DNA of 64,000 nucleotides from Mallotus nudiflorus (taxonomy: Eukaryota > Streptophyta > Magnoliopsida > Malpighiales > Euphorbiaceae). The DNA lies in assembly GCA_947683625.1 (NCBI GenBank), contig CANTUR010000596.1, positions 186,001 to 250,000 on the forward strand, read 5' to 3'. This document shows, one piece after another, positions 23,557-36,957 of the stretch; the stretch's first letter is position 1, and each line of letters begins with the position of its first letter. A program made the position numbers and the translations under genes. The notes below the pieces were generated by a model, which was given only the letters and a program-made list of their open reading frames with translations, made no database searches and was not told the DNA's origin.

Positions 23557-24904
23557 CCTCTTTAATTTTAAAAAAAATGACAATTCACCTTTTTTATATT
23601 TAACTTTATATTTTTTATATTTTTTTTATCTAATAGATATTTTTATGCCACGTTATGGGGAGAGCACAATAAAAATTAGAGTTTATGGTGTAGTCTATGA
23701 TTACATTATTTTTTATAAAGTAAATATTATTTTATTAATAATCATCATTGGATAATTTAATACACTTTTATTAAATGATAAGAATAAAGTGAAAAAAAAT
23801 AAATAAAAATTAAAATTACCCTAAAATTTCCAAGAGTTTTTACCGAATTTTTCAACCTTCATATGTCACATGTTTTGATGGATAGGCTACATAAGGGAAC
23901 AATTTGGTAAAAATGTTACATGATGCAAATTTAACTTGATACAATAACTTTTGTTTTTGGAACTCGAATTTACATGTGAGTGTATTTTTTGGGCAATATA
24001 TGCATGTAATTATTTATATATAAACTTCTTACTTTTATTTTAGTTCACAATGAATTTGTACCCCTCAATTCATTAGTAGTAGTATTCAAGAGATTAAATA
24101 AATTATCATACTATACATAAACTACAAGCTGTTTTTTTTATTTTAAAAAAAAGAAGCAATAGGTTATATAAGTTATTATGAACATTACATTATAAATTTT
24201 TTGCAGAAACCATAAACAATGAATTATAGCACTTAAAATCTAATGAAATGCAACTCCATCCATTAAATTTGGTCTAATTTTTGATAATCCAGAATGCTAA
24301 TAGCTGATATTGATGTGGAAAGAATACTAACACAGCTGAGTTATTTCTAACACCGTATAATTTAAGTTCCTCAAAAATATATAAGCGTGAGGAGAATCAA
24401 TTTATAGCTGTGCACCTCTTCAACATTCAGAACAAAATTTTAATTAATTTTTCATGATCAATTAGTTCTTCTCCGTTCTATTTCCAATATCTTTGATTCA
24501 TTTTCATTGCATACAGGTGGAAATATTAAATATTTCTTTCCAATGCGCATGTTATTGCCAAACAAAGCATATTCTCTTGCCTTCCTGAAACAAATATTTG
24601 ACAAGTAATAACAACTTGCAACTTCTTGAAGCTTCAGTCTACAGCACTCGTTCAAATTTTCAACCTCTGAATTATCAGTATGAATTATCGCATGTATAAA
24701 CATTTGGCCCATTCCTTACCACAACCAAAACTGGAAGGTAACTCTCAACCCTCCTCCACATGTAGTACGAAAAAGCATTGTTGAGCTGCTTCCAACATGC
24801 AGACTAGCAGAAAACAAGTTATCAACTTATCATCGTACTCCAGTATCATTCCATGAAAAATTCAGAATCGAGATTCAGTGGAATCTATGTTTTACATTCA
24901 AAAC
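22649..24904. other. Intergenic region between the WD40-like and MED33 genes
   Basis: The first ~200 bp is the promoter and 5' UTR of the WD40-like gene (CT-rich at 22700-22730). The rest is AT-rich and includes a TA microsatellite at 23511-23553. From about 24450 it is probably the MED33 3' UTR and downstream region. An 84-codon open stretch at 24458-24712 on the minus strand has no recognisable domain and I do not call it a gene. Confidence 0.5.
23511..23553. repeat. (TA)n microsatellite
   Basis: An uninterrupted TA run of about 43 bp between two genes. Confidence 0.95.
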
Positions 24905-27900
24905 TCAATCGACTACATTTACTAGCTCAGCAACTAGGCCGATGGCTGCGATCCCACCTCTTTCAAGCAAAGAGATGGCCAATTCACATTCGTGCCATCC
25001 CCTCAGTCCACTGGCCAACTTCTTCAGAGTTTCCAGCCTTACTTCTTGTATCCAGGCTGGAGTAAAACTCACCAGTAAATGGATTAAACAACAGACATAA
25101 GCTTTCCAAGTATTTGGATCACAGCCAAGTGATATGTGGCCCTCCAATACCCCTGCCAAGAAGTCCATGTGGGACCCTACAATATGTGCCCTTCTAGACA
25201 ATGCCCATGATGGAGATCTAGTCCCAGCCCCCCATACTAATGATCCTGACAGGATCAACATGTATGCCATTGCATACCCTTCCACTATACGAGATACAAC
25301 ACTCATCTCGCTGTCTCTCACTTCTCTAGATGAGAGCAACCAGGTTGGCATAGTCTCAAGGTAAAGTTCTTGGACGAGATTCATCCCTCCTGAAATGCAT
25401 AAGAGGCTTGCACCCAGTACGGCTGCTTCCCTTGCCTTTGCAGCTGCCAAGTTAAGTGATGCTTGGCTAGATTTCAGGCGGGAGGCATTTGTGTTTGGCC
25501 ATCTTACAGCTGATTCCCTAGCATGCTCTGCAACAAGACCTATGATCACACCATTCACATATAAAATATCTTGTACTATCCGACAAGAGCGAAGGTAAAG
25601 AAATCCTGGTGCTAGGGACCCATAAGCCGATGGAATATTACTTCCCAGTAGACCACCCACACTGCACTGATTGGTCAACAAAGATGATGAATTATTAACT
25701 GATCCAAGGAATGAAGAGAAACAACTCCTTAGGAGCTGAGCAACAGCTTCTTTATTTTGCCTAAAAACTGAGCGAGAACATGACACAACTATGAATTCAT
25801 GCCAGCGGCGAACCTTTTGCACCCACAAAGAGCCAATTATTGGAACGCTGGGCCAGGGGCAACCTGATGCACAACTCTCCAAGGCTGGCCCGACTACTGC
25901 ATGAATGTAGTTGACACCCTTGGTGAGTTTGAAAGTTATAGTTAAGCCGACCATAGCTGCCATTGGCAGTGGGAGCATGACAGGGGAATGCCCTGCAAAA
26001 AGTTACGTCATTGAGTAAAACAAGCATCTTAACATTGTAACTGCAGTTCTATCAAATGTAATAAAGAACAAATTTAAAAAGGACTTGGTGAAACCTACCA
26101 GAACAAAAGCTTGGAAAATTAACCCCTGCGCAAGAAAGAATTTGTTTCATTTCAGACTCAACAGATGAAAGTCCAGCTGCTGGACTAGGCCAATCTGTTC
26201 CATTCATTGGAACTGGCTTCCATGTACCTCGAGTTACCTCTGCAGTAAAGTAACTGATGATAACTCCAATAGATGCAGGGAGAAAGTCAATAAGGTCTCT
26301 CAGGCCTGCAAATATCCGAACAGATGTCATAGAGAGACTTCAGTTTTACTTCCAATAAAACATCAGTTGTTTTTTGTACTATTGACAAAATCAAAGTTCA
26401 AGCCAAAGAGATGGATAAATATTCACAATAAAAGAAAGAAAAGAACTACACGATTAATCCTCAACAAACAAGAAAGCATTGCCTTTATTTAACCTGTTGT
26501 CAAGTCCCGGGATGAAAGCCTTCCATGAGCACATGCTGTTAATACTGCCTCAAGAACATAAGGTGTGGCTTCCAACACTTCCCATGCAGGAAGCATGGGT
26601 CTCTGATTAGGATCATCTCCACTGCTTGAAGAGGACCCACATAAACTGCTGCCTGATAGAGTTGAGGAATTCCCGGGCGAGGCTCCAATTTTAGTCATTT
26701 TTGAGTAAATCATGTTTAAAATTTTGTTGGCAATCTGATGAACAGGATTTCCACTAGAGAGCCCAGAAAGTGTCGAAGCTACACACGACTTGTTTTGACA
26801 ATACCAAGCTCGTAATTTAGGATAAAACTCGATATATACAGGCTTATCCGATGTGGATGCAGTCTGGATAGAATCACTGTTGATTTCACCCAAAGCAGCA
26901 GAATTTCGTCGTGCAATATGGCTGTTGCGCAACATTAAAAGATACTCTAACGTAAGCCCACCTAGGCCTCCTCCAGTCAACCACTGCTCAAGTGAGGGTC
27001 TATAGAATTTCCATAGACGAAGAAGAAATAGAAAAGCAGCAGAAAAAACAACGTAAACTGAAGGCTCGTCACTTGTACCAGGCACAGTACTTGATGTGGG
27101 CATGAGCGACCCAAACGTCTCGCAAATAGGCATTAAAGCAGCAGCAACTTCAGGAATCTGAATGCATAGAAACACTAAATTCATTATTATGCAAACTAAT
27201 TAAAAAAAATTCAGTCTTTACAAATGCTGCTTCTAAAAGATTATCACAGTGCAAAGACAAGAGAAATTCAGAAAAGCACCTTTTTAATTGAGCAATTTGT
27301 CACTTAATAGGCAGATAAACTTTCAAAAATTTCAGTATCATGAGGTTTACTTCAATGTCATTTTAGTATTTTTTTTCGCTCTCTCCTAGATTGTGAACAT
27401 AGTTCATTTTGAGGTCCTGTGGAGCAAACTAGAACTAAAGTTCATATGTGGATCCTATGGTGCTTCAAGTACTGGTGGGCTATGCTGGTATGTTATTGGG
27501 CACTTATTGTGGGATAAGTTCAGAAAAGCATCTGTTTCCATTTTAATACCATTACTGCTAATGTTTTTAAATTTGTCTTCAAGAGTATTCCAACTGATTA
27601 ATTTTTTTTAAAAAAAAAATCATCAAATGATCACGTGTCAGTAATAATATTTCTTACTATGTGTCAATTTTTCTTTTTTGTATTTTTGTTTCTCCGCAAT
27701 CAAGTTTTATGTGAAATGAAAAATTGTCAATGTGGCGTTAATTTGATACTGTGTTGTGAAGTGTACATAACCTGCAAAGCAGTTGTATTTATAAGATAGC
27801 CATCTGATGTTAGTTCTTATACGCTGTTAACAAAAACCCAAATATATGTGAGATAAAGTCACCCAAGACAAATCAGTAAACCATCTAGAATGAAAGCTGG

Positions 27901-30900
27901 CCGATGATGTCAAATATGCAGCTCAAAATGGTTTCATGTCTTCGTTCGATGTAGTTTGACAAAATTTCTTTTTTTATCCAAGAAACATAAGACCAACAAA
28001 AGTATTCAACAAGTGTCTAACATCGAAATTATAGTCATAATAACAGAAAACCGTCTAGCATGAAAGCTGGCCAATAATGTCAAATATGCAACTAAAAATA
28101 GTTTTGCTTTTTTTTTTTTTTGTAACTTGACAACATTTCCTTTTCTATCCAAGAAACACAAGACTAACAAAAACATTCCAAATCATCAAGTTTTTTTTTT
28201 TTTTTTTTTTTTGTGTAAGTTGGCAACATTTCCTTTTCTATCCAAGAAACACAAGACTAACAAAAACATTCCATATCATCAAGTGTCTTGGGGGAATCCA
28301 ACTTATAGTCATAATAACAGAAAGAATTATCATATTAGCTCCATGCACAGAAAGCAAGTGAGCAGTACTAATTGATGAAGCTCCAAAGAGGATAGCACTG
28401 AGCATAGTATAGTCACATAGACCAGCAAAAGTATTCCATATCATCAGGTGTCTAAACATTGAAAATATAGTCATAATAACAGAAAATCATCTAGCATAAA
28501 AGCTGGGCAATAATGTCAAATATGCAAGTAAAAACAGTTTCACGTCTTCTTTTTTTGTAACTTGACAGCATTTCCTTTTTTATCCAAGAAATGCAAGACT
28601 AACAAAAGCATTCCATATCATAAAGTGTCTAGATGTGCAACTTATAGTCATAACAACAGCAAGAACTATCATATTATTTCACTTACAACTCCATGCAAAG
28701 AAAGTATGTGGGCATTATCAATCGATGAAGCTCCAAAGAGGATAGCACTGAGCATAGGCACATAGTCAACCAAGTGACTCCTTTGTTCGCTGTGTGTAGA
28801 AGGTACAGGAGGAGAAAGAAGCTTGACCACATGGCGCACTACATGTTCCTGACAAAGGAACATTCAGTGGGCAGATATAAGAATTATATTCAAATACAAA
28901 GAAAGGGTAAAACCAAGATTTTGTGTCCTAAAAGACAAGCAATATAATAAAGAAATTTTTACTGAGAAACAAGTAATCGAACTCTTCTAGTTCTATTGGA
29001 TCCCAAAATCATCTCTAGGAAAAAGTGATCAGATTCAGCTGCTTTAACTAGACTGGAACTGAATGAACATTAGGTAAAGGAAGTAGGGCTAGTATCCTCC
29101 AGCTATTTCACAGACCAGGCAGGTTTAACAAGAAAAATAAACAAGCAATATACAGAATGCATCTCAGCTCCATAATTCAAGATTTTCTTTTGCTTCTCTA
29201 ACTTTTGGCTTTCTGATTTACTGTGCTTGGAAAATTTCCAGGCAACCATCCTGAACCAAAAACTAACTTCCTCAACAGATTTTATACAGCAGACATCTAG
29301 TTACAAAATAGTTCATAAATTTCCTTTTACCCCTCAGTGTGGGCTTAGGTAGTGACAAGGTTGCTGAAATCTTAATAGTCAACAAGTAAAAAAGTGAAAA
29401 TCAAATTTACATGACACTTGAGATGTGATTATGCATTCAATTTGAAATCTTGATGCAAAAAGCATGTTGATTTTAACAAGTTACTATCCTGAATAAACAC
29501 AAATGCCACTTTAACTATCCTTGACCATTCTCTTCATCCCACCAAATGTACAGTTCATATTTATCCGTAGTATCCATTTTATTTGTTTCCATAGTTTTTT
29601 AGTTATTTATATGTTAGACGGTATCTGAATTAAAATTTGCTTTTCCACTGTACTACATTGAGAGCATGAAGAAAATAATATCACTTTGTTACACATCCCA
29701 ATAGCAGGACAATCATCAGATTTCTTTAATTTTGCAAGATTCAGAATGGTTACCTCCATTTGTCAAGCAACTGTACAAATCTAAGGACATCCAAAACTAT
29801 CAGTTGAATCAGGACAATTTATCCACCTAACATGCCACTCTTTAAAACAATACATCAAGAAGTATTCATTTTCCAATATCCAGTCCACAGTAAATCAAAT
29901 CACTTTTTTTTACTAACTAGTTTACACTCCACAAATCAAATATCACGATCATGACTTAGGAAACATTTGAACAATTACAACATCAATATCTATCAGCTAT
30001 TTCTTGTAGAAGAAGCTATAGAGTGAAAATATTTCAGCATCAATGAAGTGTCTGTGCTACCTGAATATTCCATCCACGGGTTAGGGATGCACCACATAGA
30101 ATCTTTGCAGCTACTGATTTCTCCTCTGATGACCCGTTCAATGCAATATGATATAATTTCTCTATCTCTGCTAAACTTTATCAGAAGCAATGAAGAAGGT
30201 CAAATTAACAGCTTTGCTATTTTAAAAGTTAAATTGATACTTTTTGGTTTACCTTGTAGCAGGAGTCGTGAGAAGTGAATGTACAAGAGAACTATTCAGT
30301 GCTGTTCCCTCCATAAATGTTAACCAAGGAGATTTCTGAAGTGGCGGTAAATCTGACATTGAGATAGCTGAAGCAGTTACATAACCAGGCCAATAATATG
30401 CAGATGCATCAATTAAATTTCTTGCAATGCAAGCTTCTACTATGAGATGTCTCATGTTACCACCTGTAAGCATAGCCAAAGAGCAAAAGTATCATTGAAA
30501 ACATTCATAAGTAAAAAAAGGAAACTAACTACTTCATCGACGTAGCATTGGTTTGTATAACAAGAATTACAAGACTAAGAACTGAACTACGCCATTCCCA
30601 AGTTACCTGCATTGATAGAAGGATCAATATGATTACTACAACCTAAACCATTATTTGCATTCTTGGAATTAGAAATAAAACTTGCTGCCTTTAGAACTGC
30701 AACGTTTGCTGCACCTATGACAGATGCAGGAGGGCATAAGAGACCAGAGAAGTCTCCGAGAACCTGAAGAGATGAAATAAGCCCATGTTTCTTTGAACTT
30801 TGACCATTCGCCTCCATCTGACTTTGAAACCTAGTTTCCACATGTCCAGATTTTCCAGCACCCCGAAGAGAAGAAGAGCAAAACTTGGCCTTATCCTCCA

Positions 30901-33900
30901 AAATATTGGCAATTGCCAAGGGAACAATAGTCAAAAGGACACAAAGACGAGACTCAAGATGTGGAATAGGGCCTTCCACAGGATCACGTTCCTGAAAAGA
31001 AAAAGCCATGAAGCAGATAATAAGAATTCTTTATATATTTAGATATATGTTCTCCAAGCAAGAAATGTTGGCATGAGATCATCTCAACTCGTTGCACAAG
31101 CCGAAGGGCTGAAATCCAGAGTGCTAAGAAAGTTTCCTGCCAGCTTGCACGGTTAAGCACTTGAAGTGTCTTAATTGTTTCTGCAATTATAACATGCAAA
31201 TTACAAAATAAGATAATTTTTTAAGCAAATATATGCATAAACAAATAAAATATATCTTATATTTATGTGCACGAATAGAAATTAAAAAAAAAGCCTTCGA
31301 AACAATTGCCTCTAAGTATAGCAATGGATGATTGAATATAAAGCTGCTTCCCATCCATTATATTCTCCATGTAAATATCAAAGGAAACCCAACAAGCAGA
31401 TTTCCCAGATTCTAAATTACAAGTAGCCATAGGGTTGCATGGTTTTGTATCAATAAGCATTTGAATGATCTGGCGCTGGTTTAGCTTGTATTCAAAATCA
31501 TAAACTCTCTGAATATTGGCCAAGAACCTTTCCAAAAGATGGTTTGCCGATTCCATATTGGAGGATGTCAACTTATTGGCTTTAAAAGACAAAAGCCTTT
31601 GTAGTAGGCCATTAAATATTTCAGGCCTACAAAAAAATTAAAAATAATAATTTAAAAGAGTGTAATATAGCAAGTAGCCCAGAACATGTATTTTCTCTGC
31701 ATACATGGTTTTACTACATGCAACCAACTTAAGTAAAATGATACTTTACCCAAATTTGGACTCTTTTTATTTTTGCCAAAAACTCTAAGAAAAATGCACC
31801 AAGACAAGAGATGACAATTTTCCTTTACCAGTTTTCCTGGTCACCCCAAAATATTGAAAAAATTTCATCACAAAACATATTGAGCCTTAGTTTGACAAAA
31901 ATTTCTTCTCTATCCTACTACTATCAATTGGAATTTAACTAAATAAGAGAAAAAAAAATCAGCTTTTCATTTCAGTTGTTGTCAAAATGTTGATCTGAAT
32001 GCCAATTGGGACACCACGATTATACGAACAGAACTATTGTGCATCCATAAACAAATGTATGAATTGGAAAATAACAGAAAGAGACAACCTTATGCACTGT
32101 GGATGTTCTCTACCACCCTATAAAGATAAATAGTGCTTAGTTGTTAAAATTTATTTTATAAAATACAGATGATGGATCACACATACATATGTGTTCATAG
32201 ATAAAATCAAGTTTGCAACATAACCAACACCTGGGAAACCAAACCCAACTGTAAAGACGCAACACTACTAATCAAACTATCATGAGATACAAGAAAAAAT
32301 CATGTAGAGGCAAATTATAAGGCATATTAACTTGAGAATAATGATACATACATGTTTAAGTGAACAATGCGGAGTAGAATCATGGATTTTCTACTTTCTG
32401 TTAGTTTTACCAGCACTTCTATGGCAAAGGTAGAATTATTTTTCCTTAAAATTTCACGATGCTCGTATCTTCCAACATTATAATTCCCTCTGGCATCAAC
32501 ATCCATATCCTGGTTATCATCAGTTCCAAATGGAGAATTTAATACATTTGGGGACTTCATTAGTAATCCCCAGTCATTGAATGTGCTGTCAATCAAGCCA
32601 ACAACAATGCTAAAAAAGAACAGCACCAGAACATGCCCAAGCTCCAGACCTTGAATTCCATAAGTTTGAGATAGCTTTAGAGCAACATCAACAGACTTTA
32701 TTATCCTACAAAACAGAAAAGCATGAATTCCAGGTTGTTTATTACGGCAAGGTTAAATGAGAAAAATAGATAACCCTCAGCTAGAGTTTTGCCAGTGTCT
32801 CATAAATCAGACGACTCACATGAGAAGCAACTTTTTTTTTTTTTTTAAATAAAAGGCATTTGTAAATGCATGAACTCATGCATGCCCTAGAAAATTAGCT
32901 AATGCCTATAAAATTAAATCATCATTGCATGGTGATTACACCTTCAGCTAGCCAATGGTCTCAAAATATATTATTTCACTTGCCTGTGACAGCCCCAAAT
33001 TGGCTCCCCACAATAAAGTAATTTTAATAAAGGTTCTAAAATTCTTCAGTAACACATGATAGGCATTTGTAAATCAGTAAATGCAAAATGGATTATTTTT
33101 TCATCTGACATGAGAAAATGGTGCTTTAAACTTTATATCTTGCCCAGTAAGTTAACAGTACTCATGACAAATGCACCAAAAATAGGGAAAGGTCTCATAC
33201 TATAATGATCTCCAAAAAAAAACTGTTGGGGCTTGTTTGGAATAAATCATATGTAAGAGTTAAATTTATTAAATTCTTGCAAAAACATATCAAAGTTGGC
33301 ATGATTTCTATTATTTGGAAATGAATTGTTTGCTTTAAGCCAAAACAATTCAATTCTAAGCACAAAAACTGAATTCCAAATAGAAAATTTTTGAAAATTC
33401 CACCATTCACTCTTATCATCAAATACAATCACAGCAGAATTCCCAAATAAACCACTTCTCTTTTCTCAAAAACGCAAGTCCACAACCTGGCTATTCAAAA
33501 AACAGCAAGCATACACATAAACAACAACAAAATAAACAAAATCAAAATAGAAAAAGAAAAAAGACATACTTGTTTTTACAAGCTTCATCATCAATTGGAT
33601 CAACCGACAATGAGAATCGACTAAGTAATTCAAGGAAAAGTCTATAAGCCTCAGGCTGCGAGCGTCGATTAGGAATTACTCTGCAGAACAAAACATAAAA
33701 TAAAAATACTCAACAAAAACAACTAAATTACAAAACAAAGGACCAGTAGCAGCAGTGTTTATAGACTTTAGAGAGAGAGAGTGAGTAACCTGGAAGAGAG
33801 GAGAGATAGGATATGAAGAGAAGAAACGAGACGAGAAGAAAGCGCTTGCTGAAGAAACTTCCACAGCGAAGGATGATTATTCTGGAAGCAAAGGTAGGAA

Positions 33901-34097
33901 ACGAGAACTTGCCCTAACTCGACACTAGGTAGTTTACTAATACCTAAAGAGACTAAGCATTTAGCGACCTCCATTGCCATAACTAACGGAGCTTCTTGCC
34001 TCTGTTGGCATATCTTGATCGTCTCTAATATTTTATCATCCACCGTAACCGCCGTCTCCTCCTCCAACACCATCGCATCTTCCTGCTGCTGCTGCAT
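24905..34097 (-). CDS. MED33A: Mediator of RNA polymerase II transcription subunit 33 (REF4/RFR1)
   Basis: Plant-specific tail-module subunit of Mediator, known in Arabidopsis (REF4, RFR1) to restrain phenylpropanoid/lignin gene expression in the nucleus. Exons in gene order: 33790-34097, 33570-33680, 32352-32705, 31310-31626, 31089-31180, 30607-30991, 30253-30463, 30061-30175, 28687-28848, 26494-27157, 26099-26305, 24905-25992. The frame closes at 1337 aa, close to the family's roughly 1300. Conserved landmarks: LPSVELGQVLVSYLC (exon 1), VIPNRR (exon 2), TLQVLNRASWQETFLALWISALRLVQR (exon 5; first 20 residues are the best match), LCPPASV (exon 6), ILFGASS (exon 9), TRGTWKPVPMNGTDWPSP (exon 11). 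The start is the first in-frame ATG, before a QQQQ run; no ATG lies upstream before a stop. Intron 4 appears to be GC-AG. Intron 9 carries a dead copy of part of exon 9. A versus B paralogue is not resolved. Confidence 0.94.
27885..28686. repeat. Tandem and interspersed duplications in MED33 intron 9
   Basis: A unit containing TATCCAAGAAACACAAGAC, then CAACAAAAG, then ATAGTCATAATAACAG, then AAAGCTGGCCAATAATGTC recurs with changes about four to five times. Starts of the TATCCAAGAAA core are near 27977, 28146, 28240 and 28580, with a partial copy near 28425. Two sub-copies (about 28130-28190 and 28218-28284) are nearly identical and separated by a poly-T run, so they are the youngest. One unit includes a piece of exon 9. 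Confidence 0.85.
28338..28415 (-). pseudogene. Dead duplicate of the 3' part of MED33 exon 9
   Basis: On the minus strand this encodes YTMLSAILFGASSISTAH and then LLSVHGA. It closely matches the end of the real exon 9 (28687-28765), which reads YVPMLSAILFGASSIDNAH and then ILSLHGV. The real exon is followed by the donor GTAAGT; the copy reads straight into AATATG because a short deletion removed the donor. The 5' half of exon 9 and its acceptor were not copied. It cannot be spliced as a replacement exon and is best read as debris of the intron 9 duplications. Confidence 0.85.
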
Positions 34098-35734
34098 CGT
34101 CAAAATCAAAATTAAAGCAGCATTTGCCGTTTCAAGTGGCTGATTATTAGATACTGTTCTTAAATCCAAGCAGAATTTTAGTCGAATAGTGTCGTGCCTC
34201 TTTCAGCTGTGAAATAGACCGACCACACAAGGCAAGTCCAGTGAGAGCATATAAAAGTCGTTGCTTTGTTTTATTTTGGGAAAGATAACGTTGGCGCTGG
34301 GAGTAGATTGTGTCACGTGATAACCACCTGCCTCTCTCTCTCTCTTTTTCTTCTTCTTATTATTTTTTTTACAATAAATCGTTGCTGCTGGGGCAGCATT
34401 AAAGAAAACTACATTTTTAATCCCTGTATTTTTAAGAAGTTACATTTTAATTTTTATCGCTTGAGTCAATCTTAGAATTAGTCCTGAATCCACCTAATAT
34501 ACGGACTATAAATTACTATATTAAGATCATCAATTCCTTTCCTTTGCTTTCCTCTCTCAACCTTAGAGTCTCTTCTCTTGTTCAAGATATTGTAGCCGTT
34601 GACACCTCACCCTTGAGTGTAGGTGACAACAACCAATTTTGTTATCTTTATGTTTTATTTTTCTGTTTTGCTGTTCTATTTATGGTCTTTAGAGTTCATC
34701 AAACTACCCTTAGTAGGTTTATCGATCTACTCCTTTGTGGGTTTATCAAATATTTATTTTCTAACATGATCTTCTAGCCCTTTACCATTTCCTCTATAAA
34801 ATGCAACCTTGAATGAAGAAAAGAGGTTTAGCTATAAGATATAAGAAGACATAGTGGATAAATCTCTTATGACTAGAATTGTATGCAGAAGAAAATTGTT
34901 TGGTTATCTGTTGAAACCATGAGTCAATCCATGGGTTCAATCATGGTCAAACCATGAACTAAACTATGGGTTAAACCATCAGTCCAACCATGGACTCTAT
35001 ATATATTCAGATATTTTATATTTGATTTTATCTTGTTTGGTAGTAGTAGGAAGACAAATTCAATTGGATGGCACATGGATGGCCAGTACACTCATTTTAT
35101 GTTGTAATAGTTTGAAAAATTCTCCTGTGGCAAGTTTTATACATGGTTATGCACATATTTACAAAAAAAAAAAGCCCACTTTTATTTATTTCAACCTAGC
35201 CTATATACTGGATAGGAGTATCAAAATAGGTAATGATGCATGAACACAATTCACTTGACACATAAAATTAGTGAGTTAGAGTTGGGGTTAAATGGACTCA
35301 TGTTAGAAATGTATCGACCTATTTATGACATAATTTAAACCAAATTGTGTCGCAGATTAACACATTAAATGTTACAACTCATTTCATTATACGTCTTGTA
35401 TTTAGATTATGTTAACCTAACATGATCCATTTAAAACTCATATAATTTTTTATGCTTTTAAAGTATAAAGTGGTCATTTACATATAGGTGTATATACTCA
35501 TTATTATCTCTACTCATTATTTCTCTTGGTGATTTTAAATGGTAAAATACTCATCATTATAGGTTCTTTTTATAAAAAACAATATTTTGTAAATGACGAA
35601 TGTTATTCATATTAAATGGGTTGCGAAAATTTTTATGACCTATGGAACCTATTCAAATAAATTCCCTCCCTTAAAATAATGCTCCTTACCAAATGCAGGC
35701 TGGGGCAACACAACAATGAGTAGTTTGCTCCAAG
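34098..35734. other. Intergenic region left of the hAT element
   Basis: The first ~200 bp is the MED33 promoter and 5' UTR (CT-rich at 34331-34360). A run of ACCATG(G/A)-type words at 34914-34996 forms a loose repeat. The stretch 35270-35450 (GGGTTAAATGGACTCATGT to ATGATCCATTTAAAACTC) resembles degenerate hAT MITE sequence, but I could not find both ends. No gene seen. Confidence 0.5.
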
Positions 35735-36957
35735 TAAGGGTAAGCAAAAATCATCCAATTGGAAGTTTTCATCCGAATAGAATCGAACCAAAGAAATGGA
35801 CCGCATCGACTCATGTCGGGTAAATAAGCAAGTCGACAGTATTAGGTTGCCACAAATCAGGCAACGGTTTGCGGTTCGGTTGACATTAAATGGTGCATTT
35901 AGTGTGTATATATACCTTAATTCCATTTCTCTTCTCCTCCGCTGCATGACCCTCTAATTCTCAAACTTTTCTCTCTCTCGCAGACTCATATCCTCTCCCA
36001 CTTACAGTCACAACGCACAAATCCCTTTCATAAACCCTACCCCTAATTTCATTTTATTTGTCTCTTTGAAAGTTTCTAACCCTTTCCAATCTCCAAAGCT
36101 AAGTTATAAAATCGATCTCTATTAGTTTAGGCTTTTTTTTTTCTTTAAAGTTTAAAACCATTAATGATAGAAATTCTTTTATCGTTTCTCTTATAGATTT
36201 GGTAAAGGAATTTATATTTTTATTGTTTTTGTTCATTTTTGTGACTTGCATGTTACATGTGTGTATATGAAGGTGGTTGTGTTCACTGTTGTTTACGTTA
36301 TTTATTTTTATTATTCATTATTTAAAAAAATAAATTTCTTATTTTGGATATATGAGATCGTGACTTTCAATAAAATGAATCTTCAAAATTTCTTTTGTTT
36401 ATCTAAAAATATTTGATTTTTGAATATGCATGTTGATTTGTGACTTAATGTGATTGTCAAAATGGGTTGATGATTATTGTCAGTTTATAGTAACATAATT
36501 TTTTTTATTGATCTTTGACTCTATGATTGTGAAAATGGTTGATGATTTCTGTGTGTTATTTTTTTATAAAAACAAAAAAAATTATTGACCTATGACTATA
36601 TGTTTGTGAAATTTTTTGGATGATTTCTATGGGTTATTTTTTATAATAACACTATTTTCTTTGTAGATCTATGACTGTAACTCTGTGAGAGCCTGAATCT
36701 TGACTTTAAAAAATTATTTTTGAATAATTTTGTTAAACTATTTTGCATGTTTCTATTTCATTATTTGAATTTTTTTTAATTTTTTAATTTATATATTTTG
36801 TTGTGTATGATAATTTTATATAAAACAAATTTTAAATTGTTGTCTTAATATCTGGGGATTGGTGGTAACATTGTTTATTTGTTTGCGATTTCTTAATTTT
36901 TATTCAAGTGTTGATAAAGCTTGATATTTTTTTAATTTGTGAGTCTGTGATTGATTT

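Noticed and set aside
24458..24712. An 84-codon minus-strand frame just beyond the MED33 stop
   Set aside because: No recognisable domain or splice context, and it lies where the MED33 3' UTR is expected.
34914..34996. Repeated ACCATG words that could be a regulatory array
   Set aside because: Copies are irregular in spacing and sequence, with no known factor or nearby gene start. I see no more than a loose repeat.
35633..35947. A 104-codon minus-strand frame with Cys residues
   Set aside because: It straddles the left end of the hAT element and the flanking DNA, so it cannot be an ancestral gene. No domain recognised.
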